Origin: Bacillota bacterium
GTDB taxonomy: Bacteria; Bacillota; Sulfobacillia; JACIYH01
Assembly (NCBI GenBank): GCA_014360055.1
Contig: JACIYH010000016.1
Coordinates: 1-46,927 of the forward strand
Direction of reading: 5' to 3'
Length of the DNA: 46,927 bases
The position numbers and the translations under genes were made by a program. The notes under the pieces were generated by a model. It worked only from the letters and a program-made list of their open reading frames with translations. It made no database searches and was not told the DNA's origin. Positions 1 through 11,023 of this stretch are shown piece by piece; position 1 is the first letter of the stretch, and every line of letters begins with the position of its first letter.

Positions 1-1
1 A

Positions 2-940
2 GTCTTCCTCATCATGCACCTCATCCCGGGTGACCCCGTGCTGGTCATGCTGGGGGAAAAGGCCTCCCCCGAACGGGCGGAGGAACTCCGCCGGGCCCTG
101 GGCCTGTACGACCCCCTGCACGTGCAGTACGGTCGCTTCCTGCTGCGTGCACTCCAGGGTGACCTGGGGCGGTCCATCCGCACCCAGGAGATGGTCACGC
201 GGGAGATCGCCGTGCGCTTCCCCGCCACCCTGGAACTCACCATCTGCGCCCTCTTCCTGGCGGTGGCCGCCGGGGTGCTGTTCGGCGTGATCGCCGCGGT
301 GCGGCAGTATTCGGTGTGGGACAACCTGAGCATGGTGGTGGCGGTGGCCGGGGTATCCATGCCGGTGTTCTGGCTGGGGCTCATGCTGATTTTCCTCTTC
401 GGGGTGGCCCTGGCCTGGCTCCCCATCTCGGGACGCCTGTCCGTAGACGTCCACCTCGCCCGCATCACGGGGTTACACCTTCTCGATGCCCTGCTCACCC
501 GCAACGGGGCGGCCTTCTGGGACGCCCTGCGGCACCTGGTGCTCCCCAGCGTGGCCCTGGGCGCCATCCAGATGGCCATCATCGCCCGCATGACCCGGTC
601 CAGCATGCTGGAGGTGATCAGGCAGGATTACATCCGCACCGCCCGGTCCAAGGGCCTGGCGGAACGGGTGGTCATCTACAAGCACGCCCTCAAGAACGCC
701 CTGATACCCGTGGTGACCGTGGTGGGCCTCACCGTGGGCCGCCTCCTGGGCGGCGCCGTGCTGACCGAAACCATCTTTTCGTGGCCCGGCCTGGGAAAGT
801 TCGCCGTGGACGCCATCTACGCCCGCGACTACCCCCAGGTGCAGGGCGTGGTCCTCCTCATCGCCGCCGGCTTCGTGCTGGTGAATCTGCTGGTGGATGT
901 GATCTATGTCTTCCTCGACCCCCGCATCCGCTACCAATAG
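2..940 (+). CDS. ABC transporter permease, DppB/OppB family (5' end cut by window edge)
   Basis: Frame is open to position 2 (VFLIMHLIPGDPVLVMLG...), matching the DppB N-terminal region; conserved permease EAA-type segment ARMTRSSMLEVIRQDYIRTARSKGL and C-terminal VDVIYVFLDPRIRY. Confidence 0.93.
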   Translation, partial: VFLIMHLIPGDPVLVMLGEKASPERAEELRRALGLYDPLHVQYGRFLLRALQGDLGRSIRTQEMVTREIAVRFPATLELTICALFLAVAAGVLFGVIAAVRQYSVWDNLSMVVAVAGVSMPVFWLGLMLIFLFGVALAWLPISGRLSVDVHLARITGLHLLDALLTRNGAAFWDALRHLVLPSVALGAIQMAIIARMTRSSMLEVIRQDYIRTARSKGLAERVVIYKHALKNALIPVVTVVGLTVGRLLGGAVLTETIFSWPGLGKFAVDAIYARDYPQVQGVVLLIAAGFVLVNLLVDVIYVFLDPRIRYQ

Positions 941-1955
941 CAACGGCCGCCCGCCCGCCGGGAGCACCCCCGCCCACGGGGCAACCGGCCTGCCCGCCGG
1001 GAGCACCCCCGCCCACGGGGCGACCGGTCTGGCCGTCGGTGCCGTCCCTCCCGCCGCCGCGGGCGGAGCGCCACCCGGCCTCCTCGCCGGCAACGCCGGG
1101 CTCCCACCGGGGAAGGTAAAGCGTGGTTCGGACGTCTGGAGGAGGCTGCGCCGCAACCGGGCCGCCATGGCCGGCCTGGGCATCGTCATTCTGCTCATCG
1201 TCACCGCCCTATTCGCACCCTGGCTGGCCCCCTACTCTCCCACGGCGGGGAACATGCCGGAACAACTCCAGGGACCCAGCTCCCGCCACCTGCTGGGAAC
1301 CGACGACCTGGGGCGCGACATCCTGAGCCGGATCATCTACGGCACGCGCATCACCCTGCAGGTGGGCGTGATCGCCGTGGGCATCGGCCTGAGCATCGGA
1401 GTAGTGCTGGGCTCCATAGCCGGTTTCTACGGCGGCCGGGCCGACTCCATCATCATGCGCATCATGGACGTCATGCTGGCCTTCCCCAGCATCCTGCTGG
1501 CCATCGCCATCATGGCCATGATGGGACCCGGCCTGGTCAACTGTATGATCGCCGTGGGGATCGTAGGCGTTCCCACCTATGCCCGTCTGGTGCGTGGCTC
1601 CATCCTGGCGATAAAGGAAACGGAGTACGTGCAGGCGGCACGGGCGGTAGGCAATCGGGAACTGCGGGTGCTGGCCCGTCACGTGCTGCCCAACACCCTG
1701 GCCCCCCTGATCGTGCAGGCCACCCTGGGCGTGGGCAGCGCCATCCTGGAGGCAGCCGCCCTGGGGTTCCTGGGCCTGGGGGCCCAGCGACCTCAGCCGG
1801 AGTGGGGTCTCATGCTGGCAGACGGCCGGCGCTTCCTGACCACCCACCCCCACGTGTGCACCTATCCCGGCCTGGCCATCATGGTAGTGGTGCTCGGCTT
1901 CAACCTGTTCGGCGACGGCCTGCGCGACGCCCTCGACCCCCGCCTCCGCACCTGA
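906..1955 (+). CDS. ABC transporter permease, DppC/OppC family, with low-complexity N-terminal extension
   Basis: SSRHLLGTDDLGRDILSRIIYGTRITLQVG and LGFLGLGAQRPQPEWGLMLADGR are DppC signatures; overlaps the end of the DppB gene. Start uncertain because of the repetitive N-terminus. Confidence 0.9.
   Translation: MSSSTPASATNSNGRPPAGSTPAHGATGLPAGSTPAHGATGLAVGAVPPAAAGGAPPGLLAGNAGLPPGKVKRGSDVWRRLRRNRAAMAGLGIVILLIVTALFAPWLAPYSPTAGNMPEQLQGPSSRHLLGTDDLGRDILSRIIYGTRITLQVGVIAVGIGLSIGVVLGSIAGFYGGRADSIIMRIMDVMLAFPSILLAIAIMAMMGPGLVNCMIAVGIVGVPTYARLVRGSILAIKETEYVQAARAVGNRELRVLARHVLPNTLAPLIVQATLGVGSAILEAAALGFLGLGAQRPQPEWGLMLADGRRFLTTHPHVCTYPGLAIMVVVLGFNLFGDGLRDALDPRLRT
953..1030 (+). repeat. Two tandem 39-bp units (gcccgccgggagcacccccgcccacggggc[a/g]accgg[c/t]ct)
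   Basis: Direct reading: units 953-991 and 992-1030 differ at two positions; encode PAGSTPAHGATGL x2. Confidence 0.9.
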
Positions 1956-2110
1956 TTTTTCCGCCCGCCCGGGTACGTTCCCCGCGGCGAGGCCACACTC
2001 CGGTTATTCTTGGAGAGAAGGACGACGAGGCCCTCTTGGGCGTGGTCACCCTTGAGATCCTGGGCCTCGTGTTCAACCCCTTCAGCCGGACTTTGCAGCC
2101 CATGAGGATG

Positions 2111-4153
2111 TTACTCATCTGATCGAGGGGGGCTCTGCGAACAACTCCCGGCAGCGTAACGCTGGCCCCGTACCCGTTGTCGGACACGCTGCTCGAGTTC
2201 GAAGATCATGTCGCGCAGGGTGGCGGCATGCTCGAACTCCAGCTTGCGGGCCGCCTCCTTCATCTCTTTCTGGAGGCGCTGCACCAGGGCGGGGATGTCC
2301 CGGGGCGCGATGTCGCGCAGGTCTTTGTCCACCAGGTACTCGGGACCTTTCTGGGCCACCCGCGTGGCCTCGATGACCTGTCGTACGGCCTTCTTCACCG
2401 TTTGAGGGGTAATGCCGTGCCGCCGGTTGTACTCCATCTGCTTGCGCCGGCGGCGCTCGGTCTCGTCGATGGCCCGGCGCATGGAGTCGGTGATGGTGTC
2501 GGCGTACATGATGACGCGGCCCTCGGCGTTGCGGGCCGCCCGCCCGATGGTCTGGATGAGGGCGGTATCGGAGCGCAGAAAGCCCTCCTGGTCGGCGTCC
2601 AGGATGGCCACCAGGGAGACCTCGGGGAGGTCGAGACCCTCCCGTAGCAGGTTGATCCCCACCAGGACGTCGAAGACGCCCAGGCGGAGGTCGCGCACGA
2701 TCTCCATGCGCTCCAGGGTGTCCACCTCGGAATGCATGTAGCGCACCCGCACCCCCATCTCGCGCAGGTAATCGGAGAGGTCCTCGGCCATGCGCTTGGT
2801 GAGGGTGGTCACCAGCACCCGCTCGTCCTTTGCCACCCGCTTGCGGATCTCCCCCAGCAGGTCGTCCACCTGGCCGCGCGTCGGGCGCACCTCCACCTCC
2901 GGATCCACCAGGCCGGTGGGACGCACCACCAGTTCCACCACCTGCTCGGACTTCTCCAGCTCGTACGGCCCGGGCGTGGCGGACATGTAGATGACCTGGC
3001 CCACCCGCTTTTCGAACTCCTCGAAGGTGAGGGGGCGGTTGTCGTATGCCGAGGGCAGGCGGAACCCGTACTCCACCAGGGAGTCCTTGCGGGTGCGGTC
3101 ACCGTGGTACATGGCCCGCAGCTGCGGGATGGTCACGTGGGATTCGTCGATGATGAGGAGGTAATCCTCGGGGAAGAAGTCGAGCAGCGTGTAGGGCGGC
3201 TCGCCCGGCTTGCGGCCGGTGAGGTGGCGGGAATAGTTCTCGATGCCGGGACAGTACCCCACCTCCCGCAGCATCTCCAGGTCGTAGCGGGTGCGCTGCT
3301 CCAGCCGCTGGGCCTCGAGCAGCTTGCCCCGCGATCGGAAGTAATTGAGGCGTTCGTCCAGTTCGGCTTCGATCGAAGCTATGGCCCGCGCCATCTTCTC
3401 ATCGGTGGTCACGTAGTAGCTGGCCGGGAAGATGGCCACGTGATACCGCTCGCCCAGCACCTCACCGGTGAGCACGTCCACCTCGGTAATGCGTTCGATC
3501 TCGTCCCCGAAAAGTTCGATGCGCACGGCCCGCTCCGTGTAGGAGGCGGGGAACACCTCCACCACGTCCCCCCGCACCCGGAACTTGCCCCGCACGAAGT
3601 TGATGTCGTTGCGGTCGTACTGGATGTCCACCAGCTTGCGCAGGATCTCGTCACGGCTCCGCCGCTGCCCCACGCGCAGGGAGAGGCAGAGGTCCCGGTA
3701 GTCGGAGGGGTCGCCCAAACCATAAATGCAGGAGACCGACGCCACCACGATCACGTCCCGCCGCTCGAAGAGGGCGGTGGTGGCCGCGTGGCGGAGCTTA
3801 TCGATCTCGTCGTTGATGAGGGTATCCTTCTCGATGTAGGTGTCGGTCTGGGGGATGTACGCCTCGGGCTGGTAGTAGTCATAGTAGCTGACGAAGTATT
3901 CCACGGCGTTGTGGGGGAAGAACTCCTTGAACTCGGAGCAGAGCTGGGCGGCCAGGATCTTGTTGTGGGAGATGACCAGGGTGGGACGCCCCACCCGGGC
4001 GATCACCTGCGAGGCGACGTAGGTCTTGCCGCTGCCGGTGATGCCCAGCAGCGTCTGGTGGCGGTAGCCCTTCTTGAGGCCGTCCACCAGCCGGGCGATG
4101 GCTTCCGGCTGGTCACCACGGGGCTGGAACTCTGATACCAGGCGGAACTCCAC
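2111..4153 (-). CDS. uvrB: Excinuclease ABC subunit UvrB
   Basis: 680 aa; Walker [10 protein letters not shown], beta-hairpin region [22 protein letters not shown]-terminal UvrC-binding (UVR) domain. Confidence 0.98.
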   Translation of the reverse strand: MEFRLVSEFQPRGDQPEAIARLVDGLKKGYRHQTLLGITGSGKTYVASQVIARVGRPTLVISHNKILAAQLCSEFKEFFPHNAVEYFVSYYDYYQPEAYIPQTDTYIEKDTLINDEIDKLRHAATTALFERRDVIVVASVSCIYGLGDPSDYRDLCLSLRVGQRRSRDEILRKLVDIQYDRNDINFVRGKFRVRGDVVEVFPASYTERAVRIELFGDEIERITEVDVLTGEVLGERYHVAIFPASYYVTTDEKMARAIASIEAELDERLNYFRSRGKLLEAQRLEQRTRYDLEMLREVGYCPGIENYSRHLTGRKPGEPPYTLLDFFPEDYLLIIDESHVTIPQLRAMYHGDRTRKDSLVEYGFRLPSAYDNRPLTFEEFEKRVGQVIYMSATPGPYELEKSEQVVELVVRPTGLVDPEVEVRPTRGQVDDLLGEIRKRVAKDERVLVTTLTKRMAEDLSDYLREMGVRVRYMHSEVDTLERMEIVRDLRLGVFDVLVGINLLREGLDLPEVSLVAILDADQEGFLRSDTALIQTIGRAARNAEGRVIMYADTITDSMRRAIDETERRRRKQMEYNRRHGITPQTVKKAVRQVIEATRVAQKGPEYLVDKDLRDIAPRDIPALVQRLQKEMKEAARKLEFEHAATLRDMIFELEQRVRQRVRGQRYAAGSCSQSPPRSDE

Positions 4154-4181
4154 GACATACCTCCCGACCGGCCACGAGCGA

Positions 4182-5450
4182 CTAACGCGGGGGCGGGCTG
4201 TGCCTCCTGCGCCACCAGCGTTCGACCCAGGCGGCCAGCAGGGAGCGGGCCGGCCTCACCTGTGCTTCCGTCGCCTCACCGGGACCCGGCAGCGGTATGA
4301 TGCCCAGCCGCTCCACCTGCCCGCGCCACACCAGGCGCTCGTACCGGCCGTCCGGGTGTCTCACGGCAAGCTCGAGCCACAGGTGGGGTCTCCCCAGGAT
4401 CTCCTGCACCTGGTAGGTGGCGTACAGGCTCTCACCGTTGATGGACACCAGCGTGTCCCCGGGGCGTATACCCATCTGGGCCGCCGGCGACCCCGGCATC
4501 ACGTCCAGGATCCTCACCCCCGTGCTGGCGGGGCGCAGCCAGGGCTCACCCCTCATCTCCCGGCGCAGCGACCGGCGCACCACCAACTCGTGGCCGAGGG
4601 GACCGAACAGGGCAGCCGGCCACTCCATCCAGGCGGCCCGCGAGGCGGCCACGGCCAGGGCCAGCAGGACCAGGCTGTAGGCGGCCAGGGTGCCTGCCGT
4701 GCGCCTGCTCACCTGGCGGGGGCCGCCGGTGATGGCCACCTCGGCGTAGCCCACCGCCGCCATGACGGGCAGGAGGGCGTAGACGGCGGTCTCCGGGTTC
4801 ACCAGGCCGTTCGCGCGCAACAGCGGCCACCAGTCGGGCATCTCGATGAGCCCGCCCAACTGGGTGGGATCGGGGACGGCGAGCAGGACCAGCACCACGA
4901 TGGGCACCGGCCAGAACTTCTGCAGGCTGAACGCCCCCACCAGTTCCCGGCGCTGGTTGCGGATCATCACCGGAGTGGCACAGGTGTGCCCGCTCAGCCG
5001 GATGAGGAGGCTCTCCGTGAGGTGCAGGATGGCCACCAGGGCCATGATCCCACCCACGCTCACCCGGGGAAAGCCGAACAGCAGGTACAGCACCGACACG
5101 ATGCCACCGGCGTACGAGAAGCACATCAACCGCGGGCTGAGCAGGTACAAAAGCAGCGCCACCGGCAGCAGGTACTGAATGCCGGCGCCCGACAGTGACA
5201 CACCCACGAACACCAGGATGAAGCTACCGATGAGCCCGCCCACCAGCCCCTGCGCGGCCGCCAGGAAAGTCTGGTGGCCGGGGTGGTTCTTCACGAACCC
5301 GTAGAGATGCTCCTCCATCCCGGCCACCCGGCGGTACTGCAGGAACACCAGCAGGACGACCAGCCAGAACGCCAGGGCGTACGTCGGCTCGAACAGGGCG
5401 GAAGGCAGGACCCGCAGGATGGCCAGCCCCAGGTCCACAAATGGCTGCAT
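4182..5450 (-). CDS. MinJ-like multi-pass membrane protein with C-terminal PDZ domain
   Basis: N-terminal hydrophobic segments, PDZ segment [26 protein letters not shown]; position between uvrB and an S41 protease as in Bacillus minJ. Confidence 0.78.
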   Translation of the reverse strand: MQPFVDLGLAILRVLPSALFEPTYALAFWLVVLLVFLQYRRVAGMEEHLYGFVKNHPGHQTFLAAAQGLVGGLIGSFILVFVGVSLSGAGIQYLLPVALLLYLLSPRLMCFSYAGGIVSVLYLLFGFPRVSVGGIMALVAILHLTESLLIRLSGHTCATPVMIRNQRRELVGAFSLQKFWPVPIVVLVLLAVPDPTQLGGLIEMPDWWPLLRANGLVNPETAVYALLPVMAAVGYAEVAITGGPRQVSRRTAGTLAAYSLVLLALAVAASRAAWMEWPAALFGPLGHELVVRRSLRREMRGEPWLRPASTGVRILDVMPGSPAAQMGIRPGDTLVSINGESLYATYQVQEILGRPHLWLELAVRHPDGRYERLVWRGQVERLGIIPLPGPGEATEAQVRPARSLLAAWVERWWRRRHSPPPR

Positions 5451-5454
5451 TACA

Positions 5455-6711
5455 TCACCGCTCTCCCAGGAGGCCCTTCACCACTTCCAGGGCCTTGGCC
5501 ACCTGGGCGTCAACTTTGTTACCCTCCAGGGGCGCCAGGGGCATCTCGCCCTGGGGGAGGGCCACCTCCACGTCGGGCACCAGACCGACCTTATGGATGG
5601 ACGCCCCGCTGGGGGTGTAGTACTTGGCGACCGTCACACGCACCCCCGAGCCATCGGGCAGCGGGAAGAGGTGCTGCACCGACCCCTTGCCAAAGGTTTT
5701 GGTACCCACCAGCTTGCCGGTACCGTAGTCCCGCACGGCCCCGGCTACGATTTCAGAGGCACTGGCAGTGTAACCATCCACCAGCAACACCAGGGGCTTG
5801 CCCAGGCCGGGTCCCTCGGTGCGGTACTCCTCTTCGCGCCCGTCGCGGCCGACCACCGATACCACCAGGCCCCGGGGCACCAGCAGGCCCGCGATCTTGA
5901 CGGCCTGCTCGAGCGCTCCCCCGCCGTTATGGCGCAGGTCCAGGATGAGGGCCCGCATCCCCTGCTTCTGCAGGGAATCGAGGGCGGCCGCGGTCTGGTC
6001 GTACGCGTTCTCGTTGAAGCTGGTCAGCTGGATGTACCCTATGCCACCGGGCAGCACCCCCGCCGCCTCCACTGCCGGCACCTGGATGTTGGCCCGCACG
6101 AGGTCGAACTCCAGCACCTGTACGGAACCATTCGTATCGCGCTCCACGGTCAGCTTCACGCGGGTACCCGCCTGTCCGCGCACCATGTTGGCCACGTCGT
6201 CGGCGGTAAGGCCCACCACCTCGCGGTCATCCACCTTGATGATGCGGTCACCCGGCCGCAGCCCGGCCTTGTGGGCCGGGGTGCCCGGGAAGGGGCGCAC
6301 CACTTCCACCACGCCGTCGCGGTCGATGATGGTCATCCCCACGCCCGCGTAGCGACCGCCGATATCTATCATCCATTCCTCGTACGCCTCTTTACTGAGG
6401 TAGTTGGAGTGCGGGTCGCCGAGGGCCCGCACCACACCTTCGTACGCACCTTCCAGGAGCTTGTTCACGTCCACGGGCCCATCGACGTACTGCTCCTGGA
6501 CCAGGCGGATGATGGTCCACAGCTTGCTTATGCGGGGGTCGCCGCCCGAGGCCAGGCCCGGTGCCCCCTGGCCGAAAACCGAGTACGTCACCAGGCTGGT
6601 CAGCACGACCAGGAGGATGGCGCCCAACACTACCCGCTGGGTCTGCCGGCGACGGCGCCGGGCCAGCCCCTCCCTGACCTTCTGCCGGGACAGGACTCCC
6701 CTGTGTTCCAT
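5455..6711 (-). CDS. ctpB: C-terminal processing peptidase, S41 family (CtpA/CtpB-like)
   Basis: PDZ domain (PFPGTPAHKAGLRPGDRIIKVDDREV) plus catalytic Ser/Lys context TASASEIVAGAVRDYGTGKLVGTKTFGKGSVQ. Confidence 0.93.
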   Translation of the reverse strand: MEHRGVLSRQKVREGLARRRRRQTQRVVLGAILLVVLTSLVTYSVFGQGAPGLASGGDPRISKLWTIIRLVQEQYVDGPVDVNKLLEGAYEGVVRALGDPHSNYLSKEAYEEWMIDIGGRYAGVGMTIIDRDGVVEVVRPFPGTPAHKAGLRPGDRIIKVDDREVVGLTADDVANMVRGQAGTRVKLTVERDTNGSVQVLEFDLVRANIQVPAVEAAGVLPGGIGYIQLTSFNENAYDQTAAALDSLQKQGMRALILDLRHNGGGALEQAVKIAGLLVPRGLVVSVVGRDGREEEYRTEGPGLGKPLVLLVDGYTASASEIVAGAVRDYGTGKLVGTKTFGKGSVQHLFPLPDGSGVRVTVAKYYTPSGASIHKVGLVPDVEVALPQGEMPLAPLEGNKVDAQVAKALEVVKGLLGER

Positions 6712-6740
6712 AAACGCTCCCCTCGCGTTCGCCGGGAGAT

Positions 6741-6772
6741 AAAAAATGAGGGCCGGCGCTACCCGGCCCTTA
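6741..6772 (-). terminator. Intrinsic terminator downstream of the ftsE-ftsX-M23 genes
   Basis: On the - strand: AGGGCCGG-GTAGCG-CCGGCCCT (8-bp perfect stem) followed by CATTTTTTAT. Confidence 0.82.
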
Positions 6773-6859
6773 GTTTAGCACATGCCCACCGCTGCGCTCA
6801 ACTTAAGCCCACCCGCCCCGCAGGTTCGCACCCGCCCCGCCGGGCGTGGCGCAGATGCA

Positions 6860-8077
6860 CTAGTAGCGGACCCACTGCAGCGGGTCGACGGGCTTGCCGT
6901 TCACACGTACCTCGAAGTGCAGGTGGGGGCCGGTAGCCAGGCCCGTGTCACCCACCTTCCCGATCACCTGGCCCTTCGTAACCATCTGTCCCGCCGACAC
7001 GAGGATCTCCGACATGTGGGCGTACAGGGTGGATATGCCGCCGCCGTGGTCGATGGTCACCGCCTTGCCGTAGCCTCCCAGCCAGCCGGCGGTCATCACG
7101 CGCCCGGCTTCGGCCGCCACAATGGAGCGACCGGTGGGAGCACCGATGTCGATGCCCGTGTGCATCCGCCACTTGCGGATGATGGGGTGGAAACGGTTGC
7201 CGAAGCGCGAGGTAAGCCTACCCTGCACCGGCTGCACCATGCGCAGGTCGCGCTTCCCCAGACCGTACTGGGCCTGGATGGCGGCGATCTCCTTCTCCAA
7301 CTGCCGGGAGAGGGCCTCCAGTTCATCCAGGGCACGCTCGTACTCTTCCGCCTGGTTCTGGATGGTGACCAGCAGCTTCTGGCGGCTGGCAGTCTGCGCC
7401 CGCACGGTGGCTTCCTTCTCCTGGGTGCGGGCGTGGAGGTCCTCAAGTCGGGCCTGTAACTCCTCCAGCCGCGCCTTCTTGGCCGCCACCTGGTCGCGCA
7501 GTTGCTGGACACTGACCATGACCTCCACGTCCCGGGCGGCGATCATCTGCAGGAACTCCAGCCGCGTAAGGAAATCCGAGAAGCTGGTCGCCCCCAGCAG
7601 CACCTCCAGGTAGTCCACCGGCCCGGATTCGTAGAGGGCCCTCAACCGGCGCCCCATCAGTTCCGTGCGCCACTCGAGTTCCTTCTGGGCACGTTCCAGT
7701 TCGGCGCGGGTCTCGGCCAGTTGCTCATTCGTGACCTGGAGACGGCTGCGCAGGTAGGCCAGATCCTGGCGGGTCTTGTCCAGCTCCCTTTCCAGGCGGA
7801 GCAGTTCCGTGCGTACCGCCTTTTCCTGCCCCCGAGACTGGGTGAGCAGGCGCTCGTACTCGGCGATCTTGCGCTCGATTTGCTCGAGCCGCTTCTGAAG
7901 CTCTGCCTCCCGCTGCTGCAGTTCCTCTTCGCTGGCCGCACGTGCACCCGGTGCCGGCCAGCCCGCACCCCAGAAACAACCCACCACCCACACCAGCACC
8001 AGAAATGCCGCTATGTACGCGCGCGACCGCCGGGCCACGCTACCCCCGCGCCACGCCCATCGTCCTGCCGACGACAA
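6860..8077 (-). CDS. EnvC-like murein hydrolase activator / M23 peptidase (coiled coil + LytM)
   Basis: Signal peptide, long coiled coil, then [10 protein letters not shown]...[17 protein letters not shown] with the HxxxD and HxH metal ligands present. Confidence 0.92.
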   Translation of the reverse strand: MSSAGRWAWRGGSVARRSRAYIAAFLVLVWVVGCFWGAGWPAPGARAASEEELQQREAELQKRLEQIERKIAEYERLLTQSRGQEKAVRTELLRLERELDKTRQDLAYLRSRLQVTNEQLAETRAELERAQKELEWRTELMGRRLRALYESGPVDYLEVLLGATSFSDFLTRLEFLQMIAARDVEVMVSVQQLRDQVAAKKARLEELQARLEDLHARTQEKEATVRAQTASRQKLLVTIQNQAEEYERALDELEALSRQLEKEIAAIQAQYGLGKRDLRMVQPVQGRLTSRFGNRFHPIIRKWRMHTGIDIGAPTGRSIVAAEAGRVMTAGWLGGYGKAVTIDHGGGISTLYAHMSEILVSAGQMVTKGQVIGKVGDTGLATGPHLHFEVRVNGKPVDPLQWVRY

Positions 8078-8161
8078 CTCCTCACCCCCACGGCCCCGCC
8101 GTACTCGTCCCCAAAACCAGGTTCACCTCCGCCCGCGACCATCCTACAGCGGGTAGAGGCT

Positions 8162-9220
8162 TCACACGTGCAGGAAACGACGGAGCGAAATCCCGCTCCC
8201 CAAAGACCCCACCAGGGCCCCCAGCCCCAGCAGGGGTGCCCAGGTCAGGCGCACCACCTCCTCCGGCTCAACCAGCACCAGGAAAGGCAGGGTGCGCGCG
8301 GCTACGCCGGCCGCCCACCAGTAAGCCCCCGCCAGGGCTCCCACGGCCAGCGCTGCCCCACCCACCCCCAGGGCCAGTCCCTCCAGTACGAAGGGCCAGC
8401 GGATGAACCAGTCGGTGGCACCCACCAGCTTCATGATGGCCACCTCCCGGCGACGGGCGAATACCGTGAGCCGGATAGCGTTGGAGATGACCACCGTCGA
8501 CCCCAGCACCAGTAACACCGCCACCACCACGCCCAGGCCCCGCAGCACCGCGGTGAGGCGGAAAAGCTTATCTACTGTGTCCCGCTTGTAATCCACCTTG
8601 GCCACGCCGGGCATGGCGGCGATGGCCTCCGCCACCGGCGCCACCTGCTCGGGACGGGCGACCTGCACCTCGAAGGAATCGGGCAGCGGGTTGATATCGT
8701 CCACCGCCTCCAGGATGGCGGCCCGCTCCCCGAAGGACTGGCGCATGCGCTCCAGCGCCTCTTGCTTGCTCACGAAGCGGACCGTGGTGACGCCTTCAAG
8801 GTTCCTGATCTGTTCCTCCAGCCTGGCCACGTCAGGAGCCGCCGGTACGGCCGCGCCTTCCTGGGCCCCTGATGGTCCCGCCGCCCCGGCCGCGCTACCC
8901 TGTCCCCCTGATGTTCCTGCCGGCCGGGTAGCGCCACCCTGTCCCGCCTGGGAAGGTCCCGTCCCCGGCGTCCCCCACATGCCACTGCCGCCCCGGCCGC
9001 CACCAGCGGCCTGGCGGGCGTCAACCAGGAAAGCCCTGATCTGCACTTCCGACTCCACCTGGGCCATCATCCGCCCCAGGTTCAAGACCAGGGCGAGGAA
9101 GAGGCCCAGCACCAGGAGCGAGACCGCCACCGTGCTGACCGAGGCCAGGGCCATGAGCCGTCCCGTACGGATGCCGTGGGCGGTTTCCCTGAGCAGGTAC
9201 CCCCAGGTCCTAAGCTTCAT
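8162..9220 (-). CDS. ftsX: Cell division protein FtsX
   Basis: Start placed at MKLRTWGYLLRETAHGIRTGRLM (ATG at 9218-9220); FtsX permease segments and partner ftsE immediately upstream. Confidence 0.95.
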   Translation of the reverse strand: MKLRTWGYLLRETAHGIRTGRLMALASVSTVAVSLLVLGLFLALVLNLGRMMAQVESEVQIRAFLVDARQAAGGGRGGSGMWGTPGTGPSQAGQGGATRPAGTSGGQGSAAGAAGPSGAQEGAAVPAAPDVARLEEQIRNLEGVTTVRFVSKQEALERMRQSFGERAAILEAVDDINPLPDSFEVQVARPEQVAPVAEAIAAMPGVAKVDYKRDTVDKLFRLTAVLRGLGVVVAVLLVLGSTVVISNAIRLTVFARRREVAIMKLVGATDWFIRWPFVLEGLALGVGGAALAVGALAGAYWWAAGVAARTLPFLVLVEPEEVVRLTWAPLLGLGALVGSLGSGISLRRFLHV

Positions 9221-9896
9221 GGCCGTACCCACCCCGTAACTCGTCGCGGACCAGCCGCCCCGCGTCCAGTTCGACCACCCGCCGCCGCGCCACGTTGACC
9301 AGGTGACGCGCATGGGTGGCCATGATGACGGTGGTACCCATGCGGTTTACATCCAGCAACAGCCGCAGGATCTCCAGGCCCGTGTGCGGGTCCAGGTTAC
9401 CGGTGGGCTCATCCGCCAGCAGCACCGACGGGCTGTTGGCGATCGCCCGCGCCAGCCCCACCCTCTGCTGCTCGCCACCCGATAGCTCGTCCGGATAGGC
9501 CCGCGCCCTGTCGGCCAGCCCCACCATTTCCAGCACCTGCGGCACCCGGCGGGCGATTTCCCGCGGGCTGGCCTCCACCACTCTCATGGCGAAGGCCACG
9601 TTCTCGAACACCGTCTTGTTGGGAAGAAGGCGGAAATCCTGGAATACCACGCCGATACTGCGCCTGAGGTAAGGAACCTGTCCCGGGCGCAGGGCGGTCA
9701 CATCCCGTCCCGCAACCAGCAGACGACCCCGGGTGGGCAACTCTTCGCGGTAAATCAGCTTTACCAGCGTGGACTTTCCCGCCCCGCTGGGCCCCACCAC
9801 GAATACGAACTCGCCTCTGCCCACCTGGAAATCGATATCTCGCAGGGCCGTTACCTGGTTGGGGTAAACCTTGGTCACCCCGTAGAACTCTATCAC
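9210..9896 (-). CDS. ftsE: Cell division ATP-binding protein FtsE
   Basis: GTG start at 9894-9896 (VIEFYGVTKVYPNQVTALRDI); Walker A GPSGAGKST, signature LSGGEQQR, Walker B VLLADEPTGNLD. Confidence 0.96.
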   Translation of the reverse strand: MIEFYGVTKVYPNQVTALRDIDFQVGRGEFVFVVGPSGAGKSTLVKLIYREELPTRGRLLVAGRDVTALRPGQVPYLRRSIGVVFQDFRLLPNKTVFENVAFAMRVVEASPREIARRVPQVLEMVGLADRARAYPDELSGGEQQRVGLARAIANSPSVLLADEPTGNLDPHTGLEILRLLLDVNRMGTTVIMATHARHLVNVARRRVVELDAGRLVRDELRGGYGHEA

Positions 9897-9936
9897 CGCC
9901 GACACCGTTCCCGCTGAGCACCCCGCCAGAACGCAA

Positions 9937-9960
9937 AAGGCCTGTCCCACAACAGGCCTT
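9937..9960. other. 9-bp stem hairpin (AAGGCCTGT-CCCACA-ACAGGCCTT) between transketolase and ftsE
   Basis: Perfect inverted repeat; no convincing U-tract on either strand, so terminator function is uncertain. Confidence 0.6.
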
Positions 9961-10075
9961 CGACAAAAAGCCGCAAATTCCTTTTCCACTACAGCGGAGG
10001 AGGAAAAACCAACGGCATCCCCCGGCAGGACCTGCCCATCGCCCCGGATGGGGCGGCGCACCACCTCGCGCCGGG

Positions 10076-11023
10076 CTAGCGCGGGCGCTTCCGGGAGATG
10101 ACCGCGCGGGCGGCGCGCGCCACCTCAGCGGCAGTGAGGCCATACTCCGCCATGAGATCCTCCGGCTTCCCCGACTGCCCGAAGCGGTCCTGGATTCCCA
10201 CCCGCCGGAGGGGTACGGGGTACTCTTCTCCCAGGACCGCCGCCACCGCGGCCCCCAGGCCGCCCACCACGCTGTGCTCCTCGGCCGTCACCACCGCCCG
10301 GCACTCGCGGGCCATACGAACCAGCAGGTCCACATCCAGCGGCTTGATGGTGGACATGTTGACCACGGCCGCCCGGATGCCTTCGCGGTCGAGTTCCCCG
10401 GCCGCCGCCAGGGCCTCCGCCACCATCACCCCGCAGGCGATGATGGCCACGTCACTGCCTTCCCGCAGCACGCACCCCCTGCCCACCTGGAACCGGTACC
10501 CGGGCGGTGTCACCACGGGCACCGGCGGACGCCCCAGGCGCAGGTACCAGGGACCGGCCTGCGCGGCGGCAGCGAACACCGCCTGCCGGGTCTCCGGCCC
10601 ATCGGCGGGCACCACCACCGTCATGTTGGGCAGCGCGCACATGAGGGCCAGGTCCTCGACGGCCTGGTGGGAAGCACCGTCTTCCCCTACGGTGATGCCC
10701 GCATGGGAAGCCCCGATCTTCACGTTGAGGGCCGGGTAGCAAATGGACACCCGCAACTGGTCGAAACAGCGGCCGGTGGCGAATACGGCGAAGGTGGAGG
10801 CAAAGGGGATCTTGCCCGCGGAAGCGAGGCCCGCGGCCACCCCCATCATGTTCTGCTCTGCGATCCCCATGTTGAAGTGCCGGTGGGGGAACTCGCGGGC
10901 GAAGAGTGAGGTGTAGGTGGACTTGGACAGGTCAGCGTCCAGCACCACCACCCGCGGGTCCTGCCGTCCCAGCTCCACCAGGGCCGCGCCATATGACGCC
11001 CGGGTCGCCTCACGCGCGTTCAT
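10076..11023 (-). CDS. Transketolase C-terminal subunit (split transketolase)
   Basis: Start [36 protein letters not shown] (ATG 11021-11023); [18 protein letters not shown] is the transketolase pyrimidine-binding motif. Confidence 0.95.
   Translation of the reverse strand: MNAREATRASYGAALVELGRQDPRVVVLDADLSKSTYTSLFAREFPHRHFNMGIAEQNMMGVAAGLASAGKIPFASTFAVFATGRCFDQLRVSICYPALNVKIGASHAGITVGEDGASHQAVEDLALMCALPNMTVVVPADGPETRQAVFAAAAQAGPWYLRLGRPPVPVVTPPGYRFQVGRGCVLREGSDVAIIACGVMVAEALAAAGELDREGIRAAVVNMSTIKPLDVDLLVRMARECRAVVTAEEHSVVGGLGAAVAAVLGEEYPVPLRRVGIQDRFGQSGKPEDLMAEYGLTAAEVARAARAVISRKRPR

Noticed and set aside
953-1030. CRISPR or IS terminal repeat
   Set aside because: Only two contiguous in-frame coding units; no spacer, no transposase nearby.
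2732-4135. 467-aa + strand ORF antisense to uvrB
   Set aside because: Antisense phantom over uvrB.
5419-6936. 505-aa + strand ORF antisense to the S41 protease
   Set aside because: Phantom antisense frame over a clear S41 peptidase gene.
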